This document shows positions 22,793 to 31,442 of a DNA stretch of 64,000 bases, in pieces (the first letter of the stretch is position 1; the number at the start of each line of letters is the position of its first letter). The notes beneath the pieces were generated by a model that searched no databases, was not told the origin of the DNA, and worked only from the letters and a program-made list of their open reading frames with translations. Source of the stretch: Myxococcales bacterium. Its GTDB lineage: Bacteria; Myxococcota_A; Polyangia; Haliangiales; Haliangiaceae. The stretch spans positions 57,279 through 121,278 of the forward strand of contig JADJJK010000033.1 in assembly GCA_016706545.1 (NCBI GenBank), written 5' to 3'. A program made the translations under genes and the position numbers.

Positions 22793-23517
22793 CCGCCGTG
22801 CTCGAGCTAGCGGACGTGTCCTTTGGCTACCCGGGTGTCCCGGTGGTCGAGGGGCTGGATCTCTCGGTGGCGGCCGGCGAGCTGGTGGTGCTGGTGGGGC
22901 CGTCCGGCTGCGGCAAGTCCACCTTGCTGGGCCTGCTTGGCGGACACATCGCGCCGACTAGCGGCGCGGTGCGGCGGCGAGGCCAGAGCCGGACGATCTA
23001 CCAGCAGGGCGGGCTGTTTCCATGGCTGACGGTGCGCCAGAACATCGCCCGCGGCTTGCCGCGCACGGTGGACCCCGCCAGCGCCGCGCGCAAGATCTCC
23101 GAGTGGCTGGAGGTCACCCGGTTGGCGGACTTCGCCAACGCCTACCCGCACCAGCTCTCCGGCGGCATGCGGCAGCGCGTGGAGCTGGCGCGCGCGCTCG
23201 CCGCCGAGACCGACGTGCTGCTGCTCGATGAGCCGTTCAGCGCGCTCGACTACCAGACCCGCGCGCGCATGCGCCAGGAGCTGATCGCGACGCTCGCCAG
23301 CCGGCCGCGCACCACCGTGCTCGTGACCCACGATATCGAGGAGGCCGTGCAACTCGGCGACCGCGTGCTCGTGCTCGCCGACCGGCCGACCAAGGTCCGC
23401 CGCGTCTTCGAGCTGCGCATGCCGAGGCCTCGCTCGCCAACCACCCCAGGGGCTGCCGAGGCCGCCCACGCCATCATGGAGGAGCTAGGATTGACATGTT
23501 CACCTATCGAAGATTGA
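22789..23517 (+). CDS. ABC importer ATPase, NitT/TauT type
   Basis: The 242-residue ATPase has Walker A GPSGCGKST, the Q-loop in IYQQGGLFPW, the signature LSGGMRQRVELARAL, Walker B VLLLDEPFSALD and the switch His in VTHDIEEAVQLGD. It energises the permease encoded just upstream. Its last 22 bases overlap the start of the binding-protein gene, so all three genes are tightly coupled. Confidence 0.92.
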   Translation: MTAVLELADVSFGYPGVPVVEGLDLSVAAGELVVLVGPSGCGKSTLLGLLGGHIAPTSGAVRRRGQSRTIYQQGGLFPWLTVRQNIARGLPRTVDPASAARKISEWLEVTRLADFANAYPHQLSGGMRQRVELARALAAETDVLLLDEPFSALDYQTRARMRQELIATLASRPRTTVLVTHDIEEAVQLGDRVLVLADRPTKVRRVFELRMPRPRSPTTPGAAEAAHAIMEELGLTCSPIED

Positions 23518-24497
23518 CGCTGGTCGTCGCAGCATTTCTGACCACGCTCACGGTCGCGCACAAGCGGCCGTGGCAGGAGGCGGAGGCCTCCTCGTTGCTG
23601 GTGGGCTACCTGCCGGTGACCTGTCACCTGACCTGCCCGGTGACCTCCTTCGCGTCCAAGACGACGAGCTCGGGGACCCGCTTTGACTCGCAGCGGTTCA
23701 GCGAGTTCCCCACCGTGGTCGAGGCGCTCAAGGCGCGCAAGATCGAGGCGACCTTTCTGCTGGCGCCGCTGGCGATGGCGCTGCGCGAGCAGGGCGTGCC
23801 GGTCCACATCGTCTACCTTGGTCACCGCGACGGCTCGACGCTGATCGTCCGCAAGGACTCGCCCGCGAAGCGCCTGCGCGATCTCAAGGGCGCCGTGTTC
23901 GCCCGGCCGAGCAAGTACTCGAACCAGTACCTGGTGGTCACCAAGCTGATGGAAGACGAGGGCATGTCGCCGTCCGATCTGCGGTTCGTCGATCTGCCGC
24001 CCCCCGACATGCCGGCCGCGCTGGCGGCGGGGACCATCGACGCCTACTTCGTCGGGGAGCCGTTCCCGGCCAAGGCGGAGATGGACGGGACCGGGCGCGT
24101 GCTCTATCACGCCAAGGACATCTGGCCCAACTTCATCTCGTGCGTGCTGGTGGTGCGAGATGAGCTCATCCGCGACCGCCCCGAGATCGTGCGCGACCTG
24201 GTGCGCGGCATCGCCGAGAGCGGCGAGTGGATCGAGGGGCATCGGCTGGAGGCGGCCAAGCTCGCCGCGCGCACCGACTTCTACAACCAAGATCCGGCGC
24301 TGCTCGAGTACGTGTTGACCCAGCCCAAGGACCGCGTGTCCTATCGCAAGCTGACGCCGACCGACGAGGACCTGCGCGCCATCATGCGCTACGCGATCAA
24401 GGCCGGGATCCTGCGGCGGGAGATCGATCTGTCGGCGCTCGTCGACAGGAGCTTCATCCCGACCCATATCCAGCCGGCCAAGATCGAGCTCAAGTGA
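23496..24497 (+). CDS. ABC substrate-binding protein, NMT1/THI5-like
   Basis: This 333-residue exported protein has an N-terminal hydrophobic signal (MFTYRRLTLVVAAFLTTLTVA) and the periplasmic binding fold of the NMT1/THI5/SsuA group, including LRDLKGAVFARPSKYSN and ALAAGTIDAYFVGEPFPAKAE. It carries a cysteine-rich segment, YLPVTCHLTCPV, near residue 40. Candidate ligands are alkylsulfonates, taurine, nitrate or thiamine pyrimidines; I cannot choose among them. GGAGGAGCTAGG precedes the ATG inside the ATPase gene. Downstream, 24498-24728 holds no gene I can support. Confidence 0.85.
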   Translation: MFTYRRLTLVVAAFLTTLTVAHKRPWQEAEASSLLVGYLPVTCHLTCPVTSFASKTTSSGTRFDSQRFSEFPTVVEALKARKIEATFLLAPLAMALREQGVPVHIVYLGHRDGSTLIVRKDSPAKRLRDLKGAVFARPSKYSNQYLVVTKLMEDEGMSPSDLRFVDLPPPDMPAALAAGTIDAYFVGEPFPAKAEMDGTGRVLYHAKDIWPNFISCVLVVRDELIRDRPEIVRDLVRGIAESGEWIEGHRLEAAKLAARTDFYNQDPALLEYVLTQPKDRVSYRKLTPTDEDLRAIMRYAIKAGILRREIDLSALVDRSFIPTHIQPAKIELK

Positions 24498-24728
24498 CGG
24501 CTCGGTGACCGCGTTTCGCAGCGGTGAAAGGCCTGGAAATCGCGTAGCGAAAGTTGCAATTAGTCACATAATGTAACGTGACGTACCGTCCAGGATCCGG
24601 GAGCGCCAGGTCTGGTGCCTGCCGACGGTGAGCTGCGGCTTCGGTTCAAGCGGCAAATGGTCTTCTTCGTGGAGCAGTCGGCGACATATGATGCGCGCCG
24701 TTTTGAGCCTAGCGAAAGAGACGTTGCC

Positions 24729-25454
24729 ATGAAGAAGACCGCCGCCGGCTGGACCGTGATCGATGAGCGTCACGGCGTCCTCAGCTACAAGTATGCGTTC
24801 AACGAGCAGGGTGCCACCACGAACTGCTTCGTCGCCAGGATGGGCAACGGCCAGCTCCTGGTCGTGAGCCCGCCGTACCGCATCTCCGCCGACGCGCTCA
24901 AGGACCTCGCCGCGTACGGCGAGGTCGGCGCGTTGATGGCCAACAACGGCTTTCACCACCTGGGCCTGGCCGAGTGGAGAGGTCACTTCCCCAAGGCGCG
25001 GGTGTTCGCCCCGACGGACGCCTTCGCGCGCATCAAGAAGAAGAACCCGGGCGCCCCGGAGCCGGAGGCGCTCTCTGGCCTCAAGGAGCTGCTCGGCGCG
25101 GACGTGACGGTGACCGAGGCTCCCGCCACCAAGTGCGGCGAGTCCTGGACCACCGCCAAGATCGAGGGCGGCTACGCCTGGTTTGGCTCGGACATCCTCA
25201 TCAACTTGCCCAAGGTCGACGGCCCGCTTCCGATGCGGCTGATGTTCAAGCTCACCAAGAGCGGGCCCGGCTACCGCGTGTTCAACCTGACGATGAAGTT
25301 CACCGTGAAGGACAAGAAGCAGGTGCTCACGCGGCTGGCGGAGGACCTGCGGAAGCTGCCGCCGACCGTGGTGGTGCCGGCGCACGGCGACCTCCTCAGC
25401 CAGGCGGGGCTGGCCGAAGAGACGCAGCAGCTCCTGGCGCCGTTCATCGCCTGA
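24729..25454 (+). CDS. DUF4336-like metallo-hydrolase-fold protein
   Basis: The 241-residue product resembles DUF4336 proteins of the metallo-beta-lactamase superfamily. It has MANNGFHHLGLAEWRGHFPKA in the N-terminal half and VVVPAHGDLLS near the end. The complete HxHxDH zinc motif is not seen, so catalytic activity is doubtful. It has no signal peptide and is probably cytoplasmic. The start at ATG 24729 is preceded by AAAGAGA. It stands alone between the ABC operon and the exporter trio, and a strong stem-loop follows it. Confidence 0.7.
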   Translation: MKKTAAGWTVIDERHGVLSYKYAFNEQGATTNCFVARMGNGQLLVVSPPYRISADALKDLAAYGEVGALMANNGFHHLGLAEWRGHFPKARVFAPTDAFARIKKKNPGAPEPEALSGLKELLGADVTVTEAPATKCGESWTTAKIEGGYAWFGSDILINLPKVDGPLPMRLMFKLTKSGPGYRVFNLTMKFTVKDKKQVLTRLAEDLRKLPPTVVVPAHGDLLSQAGLAEETQQLLAPFIA

Positions 25455-25757
25455 GCAGCATGAGCGCGCGGCCCGGCCGCTCTTCTCGTGCGGCCGGCGA
25501 GCTGCCAGCTTCGTGCGCGAAGCGTGCGCGCGGCGCGATCGCTGCCGATGCTGATCGCTAGCTGATCTCCATTGATCGCCAGCTGATCGCGATCTGATCG
25601 CGATCTGGTCGCCGGCGGCTCGTGTGCTGCGCGTGACCGGCGCAAGAGATCTTGCGCCAGAAGCGCAGTATTGAGCAGCCCCAAGTCGGGCTTGCGGTGA
25701 AGGTCGTGGCAAGAGCCGTCCCCCATGGTGGGGAAGCCCGCGGCTTAGCGAGAGGCC
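25455..25757 (+). other. Gene-free stretch with GATC-rich repeats
   Basis: Apart from the stem-loop, this 303-base leader upstream of the exporter gene contains a cluster of short repeats at about 25,548-25,615 built on TGATCGC / GATCTGATCGC, some overlapping as palindromic GCGATCGC-like and GATC cores. No ORF here is convincing. It may carry the promoter of the exporter operon. Confidence 0.5.
25473..25497 (+). terminator. Strong GC stem-loop downstream of the DUF4336-like gene
   Basis: CCGGCCGC and GCGGCCGG form a perfect eight-base stem with a nine-base loop, starting 19 bases after the stop codon. No U-run follows, so it may be an intrinsic-like terminator or an mRNA-stabilising hairpin. 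Confidence 0.5.
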
Positions 25758-28649
25758 ATGACACCCGCAGCAACGCCACCTCCAAGAGAGCCGCAAGGCT
25801 CTGCCTTCTTCGCGCTCTGGTACCGCACGCGCTGGCCGGCGGCCATCCTCGCGCTGGGGCTGATGTTCGGCCTCTTCTTCAGCGGCTGGAAGAAGATCGC
25901 CGGGTTCTCGAGCTCGGTCGACGCGCTCGGCGACGCCACTGCCGGCAAGCAGGAGCCGCGGATGTTCGATCCGCGCGCGGACATCTGGTTCAGCGGCGAC
26001 GACGCCGGGCTGCGGACCCTGCGCGAGGTCGAGCAGAAGTTCGTCGCGCAGGACATCGTGTTCGCCGCGATGGAGGTGCCCGACGATCCGCACGGCGTCT
26101 TTGGCGTCGAGTCGCTCGAGCGCATCGCGCGTGTCACCGAGAAGATCAAGAAGATCCCGTACGTCCGCAATGTCCGCAGCCTGACCTCCAACCCGTGGAT
26201 CCGCTGGGGCGAGGTCGCGCCGGATGAGAAGGGGCTCATCGTCAGCGATCTGTTTGACCAGGCGCCTGGGACCTATCCCGAGGACGAGCGGCTCTACCGC
26301 ATGGTGGTCACGCTCGGCGCTCGGCGCGCGGCGGCGCTGCTTGGCCGCGACAAGGTGGCCTCGCTGCTGGGGCCGCAGGCCAACTTCGACGACTTCCTCG
26401 GCGAGCCGCGGCTCCTGCGCAGCGTGGTCAGCGAAGACGGCCGCACCACCGCGATCCAGGTCCAGATCCTGCGGCCGAAGGTGGACGACGCCAGGTTGAC
26501 CCAGGAGTTTGGCCCCGGGCCCTCGGCCGGCAAGGGCGCGGCGCCCGCGATCCTCACCAGCGTCACCCAGTCTCACGTGCTCGATCAGATCGACGAGATC
26601 TTGCGCGCCGAAGAAGGCGTCCGCTGGCACCTCGCCGGGATCCCCGTGCTCGAGCGCTACTTCCCCATCGTCAGCAAGCGCGACATGCCGTACATCGGCC
26701 TCTTGGTGCTGGCGGTGGCGGTGATCTTGTTCGTGCTGTTTCGTCGGATCTTGTGCGTGGTGGTGCCGCTGCTGGTGATGATCGCGTCGATCCTCGGCAT
26801 GAACGGCACCATCTGGCTGGCCGGCGACCTGCTGACCAACCTCACCGCGGTCGCGCCCAACGTGCTCATCGCGGTGGGCATCGGCAACGCGGTCCACCTC
26901 ATCACCTCGTACTTCGCGCTGCGGCCACGGTTCGGCGACAAGCGCGCGCTGCTGATGGAGGTGCTGCGCATCAACTGGGTGCCGGCGCTCCTCACCTCGA
27001 CGACGACCTGCATCGGCTTCTTCTCGCTGGTGACCAGCGCGGTCGCGCCGATGGGCAGCTTTGGCTACACGCTGGGGGTCGGCACCTTCTACAGCTTCAT
27101 CCTGGCGATGACCGTGGTGCCGGCGTTCCTGTCGCTCTTGCCCGTGCAGGCGGTCCCGGGCGCCAAGCTCGCCGCGGAGGCGCAGGCGACCGTCCTGGAC
27201 GTGCCGCACACCTGGATCTCCCGGCTCATCGAGCTCGCGATCTCGTGGCGCCGGACGATCGTGCTGGTCACCCTGGCCCTGTGCGTGCTGTCAGGCGTGG
27301 GGCTCTGGCGCATGCGGCTGAGCACCGACATGCGCACGATGTTCCCCAAGGACGATCCGGTGCGCTCCGACCTCGAGTGGATCGCCGACAAGCTCGGCGG
27401 CGCGGGCGATCTGGAGCTGCTGTTCAAGGGGCCGCCGCCATCGGAGACCTCGGGGCAGTCCGAGCAGCGCGGCGCGCGGATCCTGGAGCTGGAGCTAAAG
27501 GCGCTCGCCGAAAGCCAGACGCTCGGGCCCAGCGCCGACGAGCGCGCGGAGCTGGCGGCGTTGCGCAAGGAAGAGGAGCGGGTGCAACGAGGACGGATCG
27601 CCACCTCGGCGGAGTTCCTGTCGCAGGTCGACCGCCTGCAAGCGCGGATCGAGGAGGAGGCGGCCAAGCCCGGCTCCATCCTGGCCAAGCTCACCAGCTT
27701 CGAGAGCGGGCTCTCGGTGCTGCGCAAGATGCATCAGGTGCAGAACGAGAATCGCCTGGCGTTCTACCGGGTGCCGGCGGAGCGCGACATCCCCGAGAGC
27801 GCGCGCAAGTCCACGCTGCTGCGCGACGAGATCCTCGGGCCCGGCGGCGATGTCATCATCCCGGCGCAGACCGTGTCGTCGATGGTCTCGCAGTATTACC
27901 TGCAGTTCGAGAGCGGCGCGCAGCCCTCCGAGAGCCTGTCGACGTTGATCACGCAAGATCGTTCGAGCTTCCGCATCTCGGCGCGGCTGGACCAGGCGCC
28001 CACCGACGTCCTGCTCGGCGCCTTCGACCGGATCCGCGAGATCGCGAAGAACGAGTTCCCCGCGCTGCAGGGCACCCCCACCGCGGTGGCGCGCGGCGAG
28101 GCGCTGGCCACCATGGACATGTCGGGGCGCCTGTACCTGTACATGCACATGTTCGAGCACTTCGTCGGCACCCTGATCAGCTCGCTGTCGACCTCGCTGC
28201 TCACCATCTCGCTCTTGTTCGCGCTGGTGTTTCGCTCGCTTCGGCTCGGCGTGGTCAGCATGATCCCCAACATCCTGCCGGTGGTGCTGCCGTTCGGCGT
28301 GATCGGGTTGATCGGCTTCCCGCTCGATGGCCCGGTGGTGCTGGTGGCCTCCATCGTGCTCGGCGTCTGCGTCGATGACACCACGCACATCCTGTGGAAG
28401 TACCAGACGGCGCGACGTGGTGGCCACTCCATCGACGAGGCGCTGCGCAGGGCGTTCGAGACCGCGGGCGTGGCGGTGAGCTCGACCACCGTGATCCTGG
28501 TCCTTGGCTTCGCGATGCTGACGTTCAGTCGGCTGCGCCCCAACATCGTCATCGGCTACATGTCCGCGCTCATGTTGACCCTGGCCTGGGTCTGCGAGTT
28601 CGTGCTGATGCCCGCGGTGATCCGCTTCTTCGACAAGGAGACAGTATGA
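25758..28649 (+). CDS. RND-superfamily exporter (MMPL/HAE3-like)
   Basis: The 963-residue inner-membrane protein has the duplicated RND topology. One helix near residue 30-45 is followed by a large periplasmic loop, a five-helix block around 310-475, a second single helix near 500, a second large loop with a coiled-coil stretch around 590-650, and a final five-helix block around 800-960. It is shorter than tripartite AcrB pumps and fits the lipid/hydrophobe exporter-3 type. It precedes a LolA-like periplasmic protein and a DUF1302-like outer-membrane protein with overlapping or very close spacing. That arrangement is known for envelope lipid transport. The cargo is not known. Confidence 0.85.
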   Translation: MTPAATPPPREPQGSAFFALWYRTRWPAAILALGLMFGLFFSGWKKIAGFSSSVDALGDATAGKQEPRMFDPRADIWFSGDDAGLRTLREVEQKFVAQDIVFAAMEVPDDPHGVFGVESLERIARVTEKIKKIPYVRNVRSLTSNPWIRWGEVAPDEKGLIVSDLFDQAPGTYPEDERLYRMVVTLGARRAAALLGRDKVASLLGPQANFDDFLGEPRLLRSVVSEDGRTTAIQVQILRPKVDDARLTQEFGPGPSAGKGAAPAILTSVTQSHVLDQIDEILRAEEGVRWHLAGIPVLERYFPIVSKRDMPYIGLLVLAVAVILFVLFRRILCVVVPLLVMIASILGMNGTIWLAGDLLTNLTAVAPNVLIAVGIGNAVHLITSYFALRPRFGDKRALLMEVLRINWVPALLTSTTTCIGFFSLVTSAVAPMGSFGYTLGVGTFYSFILAMTVVPAFLSLLPVQAVPGAKLAAEAQATVLDVPHTWISRLIELAISWRRTIVLVTLALCVLSGVGLWRMRLSTDMRTMFPKDDPVRSDLEWIADKLGGAGDLELLFKGPPPSETSGQSEQRGARILELELKALAESQTLGPSADERAELAALRKEEERVQRGRIATSAEFLSQVDRLQARIEEEAAKPGSILAKLTSFESGLSVLRKMHQVQNENRLAFYRVPAERDIPESARKSTLLRDEILGPGGDVIIPAQTVSSMVSQYYLQFESGAQPSESLSTLITQDRSSFRISARLDQAPTDVLLGAFDRIREIAKNEFPALQGTPTAVARGEALATMDMSGRLYLYMHMFEHFVGTLISSLSTSLLTISLLFALVFRSLRLGVVSMIPNILPVVLPFGVIGLIGFPLDGPVVLVASIVLGVCVDDTTHILWKYQTARRGGHSIDEALRRAFETAGVAVSSTTVILVLGFAMLTFSRLRPNIVIGYMSALMLTLAWVCEFVLMPAVIRFFDKETV

Positions 28650-29584
28650 AGACCTCTCGTTGGATCGTGCCTTCTCTGGTCGCGCTCGTCGGCGTCGCGC
28701 AGGCCCAGCCGGCCGCCGCGCCCGCGCGCGCGCCCGCGGTGGCAACGCCCGCGGCGGCAGCGCCTGCGGCCGGCGCCGCGGCCATCACGCCGCCGCCGCG
28801 CCGCCCGACCTTTGATCCATCCGACCCCGTGAAGTACGGCACCGCGCTGGCGCAGTACTCGGAGGACTTCGACGCCGGGTGGCAAGACTCGTACGCGCGC
28901 ACCACGGTGACGCAGACCGAGGGCGGCAAGGTCGCGTTCGCCCGCAAGACCCGGCAGATCGTGCTGGAGGGCAAGGACGGCGACAAGTCGATGCTGCGCT
29001 TCCTGTCGCCCGCCGATATCAGCGGGGTGGCCGTGCTCAACTACGCGCACCCCAAGGGCACCGACGATAGCTGGCTCTACCTTCCGGCGAGCCGCCGGGT
29101 GCGGCGCGTCTCCGGCGCCAGCCGCACCGCGAGCTTTCAGGGCACCGAGTTTTCCTACGAGGACCTGTCGCGCATCTTCACCAGCCAGTTCGATTGGCGC
29201 TTCCTGGAGGAGAAGACGCTCGAGATCGACGGCGCCAAGCTGCCGGTGTACGTGCTGGAGGCCAAGCCCAGGTACAAGGCCACCGGGTACTCGAAGCTGC
29301 TGCTCCACATCAACCGGGACCTGTGGCGAGTGGAGCGAACGATCTTCCATGACCGCGGCGGCCGGCTGCTCAAGACGCTGACCTACAGCAGGTGGAAGCA
29401 CTTTCATCAGCGGTGGTGGCGCGCCGGGTGGATCCAGATGGACAACCACCAGACCCGCGCGAGCACCAGCATCCGGCTCGACCCGCTGCTCTTGACGCTG
29501 TCGCAGTACGACAAGCCCGGCGGCGGCAAGCCGGCGCCGCTGACCGACGAGCAGTTCACCAAGCGCGCGCTCGAGACGTTCTAG
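28646..29584 (+). CDS. LolA-like outer-membrane lipoprotein-sorting protein
   Basis: This 312-residue protein has a signal peptide (MKTSRWIVPSLVALVGVAQAQ), an Ala/Pro-rich spacer, then the LolA-like fold seen in proteins paired with RND exporters. Segments include YARTTVTQTEGGKVAFARK, DDSWLYLPASRRVRRVSG and FSYEDLSRI. It should act in the periplasm as a carrier for the exporter's hydrophobic cargo. ATG 28646 overlaps the exporter stop (ATGA) and is preceded by AAGGAG. Confidence 0.8.
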   Translation: MKTSRWIVPSLVALVGVAQAQPAAAPARAPAVATPAAAAPAAGAAAITPPPRRPTFDPSDPVKYGTALAQYSEDFDAGWQDSYARTTVTQTEGGKVAFARKTRQIVLEGKDGDKSMLRFLSPADISGVAVLNYAHPKGTDDSWLYLPASRRVRRVSGASRTASFQGTEFSYEDLSRIFTSQFDWRFLEEKTLEIDGAKLPVYVLEAKPRYKATGYSKLLLHINRDLWRVERTIFHDRGGRLLKTLTYSRWKHFHQRWWRAGWIQMDNHQTRASTSIRLDPLLLTLSQYDKPGGGKPAPLTDEQFTKRALETF

Positions 29585-29595
29585 GACCATCGCCG

Positions 29596-31131
29596 ATGCG
29601 CATGAACACCACTTCTTACTTCGCCAGCTCCTCGCGGCGGGCGCGCCGGCCCATGGCGCTGCTGGTGGCGGGGGTGGCTGGCTCCTGGGCTGCGCACGCC
29701 GTGGCCCAGCCCGCGCCGACGTGCGAGGGCGAGGCGTGCGAGCCCGCGGGCGTCAACGCCGCGGCGGGTGCCCAGCCCGCGCCGGACGCTGCGGGCGCGC
29801 TCGGCGACTCCTCGGAGGCGGTGGTCGCCCTGGAGGCGGAGGCCCTGGCGGCGGAGGGGCCGGAGGCGGAGGCCCTCGTCGATCGGTCGAACGACGTCGA
29901 CGCGCTCGGCGAGTTGACCGGGCGGCGCTGGACGCTCAAGGGCAAAGTCACCTCGCAGACCACCGGCTACCTCGTCGATCGCGACGCGCCGGGCGAGGGC
30001 CAAGGGTGGATCGGCGAGGTGCGGCTTGAGCTGAACGCGCAGCTCTCGCCCGAGCTGAGCGCCAGGGTGCGGCCGTGGCTGCTCCTCGACGCATTCGATC
30101 CCGACGTCCTGCGCTACGAGCCGCTGGAGGCGCACCTCGACTACACCGCCGAGCGCTGGGACGTGCGCGTCGGCCAGTTCATCGAGAGCTGGGGCATCGT
30201 CGACACGGTGAACCCGCTCGATATCTTGAACCGCACGGACCTGGCGGTGGACGCCTTGTCGCCGCCGCGGCGCGGCGAGGCCGGCGTACGGGTGAGGGCG
30301 CACGGCGAAGGCGGCGACGTCGTCGGTCAGCCGAGCGTCGGGCTCTATCTGATGCCGCTCTTTCGGGAGACGGACTTCCCCTCCGAGGGCAGCCGCATGC
30401 GGCCAAGGCCGCCCGGCGGTGTGCTGGTCCCCGCCAAGGGCGTGCGGCCGGACGGCGCCGAGGCGCTGCTGGCCGCGATCCGCGCCGAGCACACCCTCAG
30501 CACGCCCTGGCTCAACGCCGACGTGCAGTACATCCTGGCGCGCGGGCCCTCCCACGCCCCCGCGTTGGGCGTGTTGCCGCAACCGGACGGGTCGCTGCAG
30601 TTCGCGCCCGACTACTTCGGCACCTATACCGTTGGCGGCGGGTTTCGCGCGGTGCCAAACGGACGCTTGTCCGCGCTGACCTTCAAGGCGGAGGTGGCGT
30701 ACGTGCGGCCGTACCAGTTCGCCGCGCAGAGCGGCGGGCTCCCCGAAGACTTCCTGCGGCTGGCCGCGGGCGTCTCGCGGTCCTTCGTGCTGGACTCGGC
30801 CGCCGAGCTGAACGTGAACCTCGAGGTGCTCGGCGAGCTGCTGGCCGACGACGCGCTCGCTAAGACGCGCCTCTTTGGCAACGACGTGGCGGTGCGCCTC
30901 GCCTGGGCGGCCAACGATCCGGCGCTGACCGCGCTGGAGGTGCGCGCCATCGTCGACTGGCAGGACGGCACCGTGCTCGGCAACCTGGTGGCGCGGCGCC
31001 AGCTCCTGGCGCTGCATCAGGACCTGCAGCTCGAGCTCGACGCCCAGTTCGCGCACGTCGGCGACGACACCGCGACCGCGCTGCCGAGCAACCCCACCGC
31101 GTTGATCGGGCGCCTCGTGTTCGCGTTCTAG
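29596..31131 (+). CDS. DUF1302-like outer-membrane beta-barrel protein
   Basis: The 511-residue protein has a signal peptide (hydrophobic stretch MALLVAGVAGSWAAHAVAQ) and an acidic Ala/Glu-rich spacer with a small repeat. A barrel of alternating beta strands follows, ending in the terminal Phe typical of outer-membrane proteins. Segments such as WDVRVGQFIESWGIVDTVNP and DILNRTDLAVD match DUF1302-type porin-like proteins. It lies 11 bases after the LolA-like gene and completes the exporter trio. Start ATG 29596 or 29602. Confidence 0.75.
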   Translation: MRMNTTSYFASSSRRARRPMALLVAGVAGSWAAHAVAQPAPTCEGEACEPAGVNAAAGAQPAPDAAGALGDSSEAVVALEAEALAAEGPEAEALVDRSNDVDALGELTGRRWTLKGKVTSQTTGYLVDRDAPGEGQGWIGEVRLELNAQLSPELSARVRPWLLLDAFDPDVLRYEPLEAHLDYTAERWDVRVGQFIESWGIVDTVNPLDILNRTDLAVDALSPPRRGEAGVRVRAHGEGGDVVGQPSVGLYLMPLFRETDFPSEGSRMRPRPPGGVLVPAKGVRPDGAEALLAAIRAEHTLSTPWLNADVQYILARGPSHAPALGVLPQPDGSLQFAPDYFGTYTVGGGFRAVPNGRLSALTFKAEVAYVRPYQFAAQSGGLPEDFLRLAAGVSRSFVLDSAAELNVNLEVLGELLADDALAKTRLFGNDVAVRLAWAANDPALTALEVRAIVDWQDGTVLGNLVARRQLLALHQDLQLELDAQFAHVGDDTATALPSNPTALIGRLVFAF

Positions 31132-31148
31132 CCGGCTCTTAGCCGGCT
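31130..31148 (+). terminator. Inverted repeat at the 3' end of the exporter trio
   Basis: Two copies of the self-complementary AGCCGGCT separated by CTT overlap the TAG stop codon of the barrel gene. They can pair as an eight-base stem; there is no U-run. Confidence 0.35.
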
Positions 31149-31281
31149 CTAGCAGCGGGCTGAATGCGTCCGGCAGGCGGACGCGCGTGAGCATCGCGGA
31201 GACCTCCGCGGGAACGTGGGGTGATCCAAGTCGCGGGTTTCCGCGGAAGCCCCCGAGGCTGTGCGCGGTGCCGGGTTGGGC

Positions 31282-31337
31282 GTTTGGGCGTTTGGGCGTT
31301 TGGGCGTTTGGGCGTTTGGGCGTTTGGGCGTTTGGGC
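31282..31337. repeat. Seven perfect tandem copies of an 8-base repeat GTTTGGGC
   Basis: The array is exact over 56 bases and is preceded by a seven-base partial copy. It lies in the 311-base gap between the barrel gene and the protease lipoprotein, about 105 bases upstream of the latter's start. The period is not a multiple of three, which supports a non-coding stretch. There is no other gene in 31132-31442. Confidence 0.95.
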
Positions 31338-31442
31338 ATTTTCCCCGGACGCGGCGGAATATCTGGCGCCGTCAACGTCAAGCCCTCCGAGGGACTCCCT
31401 CCAGGCATGGGATCCGCCCTGCTTGTAGCTGCAGGACTTGTC

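Noticed and set aside
24498..24728. Riboswitch or leader RNA before the DUF4336-like gene
   Set aside because: The gap has mild AT enrichment and a weak five-base stem, but no conserved riboswitch element I can identify.
24564..27209. Long open frame on the minus strand opposite the DUF4336-like and RND genes
   Set aside because: Composition is His/Arg/Gln-rich with no motif; the plus-strand frames carry family signatures.
31282..31337. Possible CRISPR-like repeat array
   Set aside because: Units are eight bases with no spacers, so it is a plain tandem repeat.
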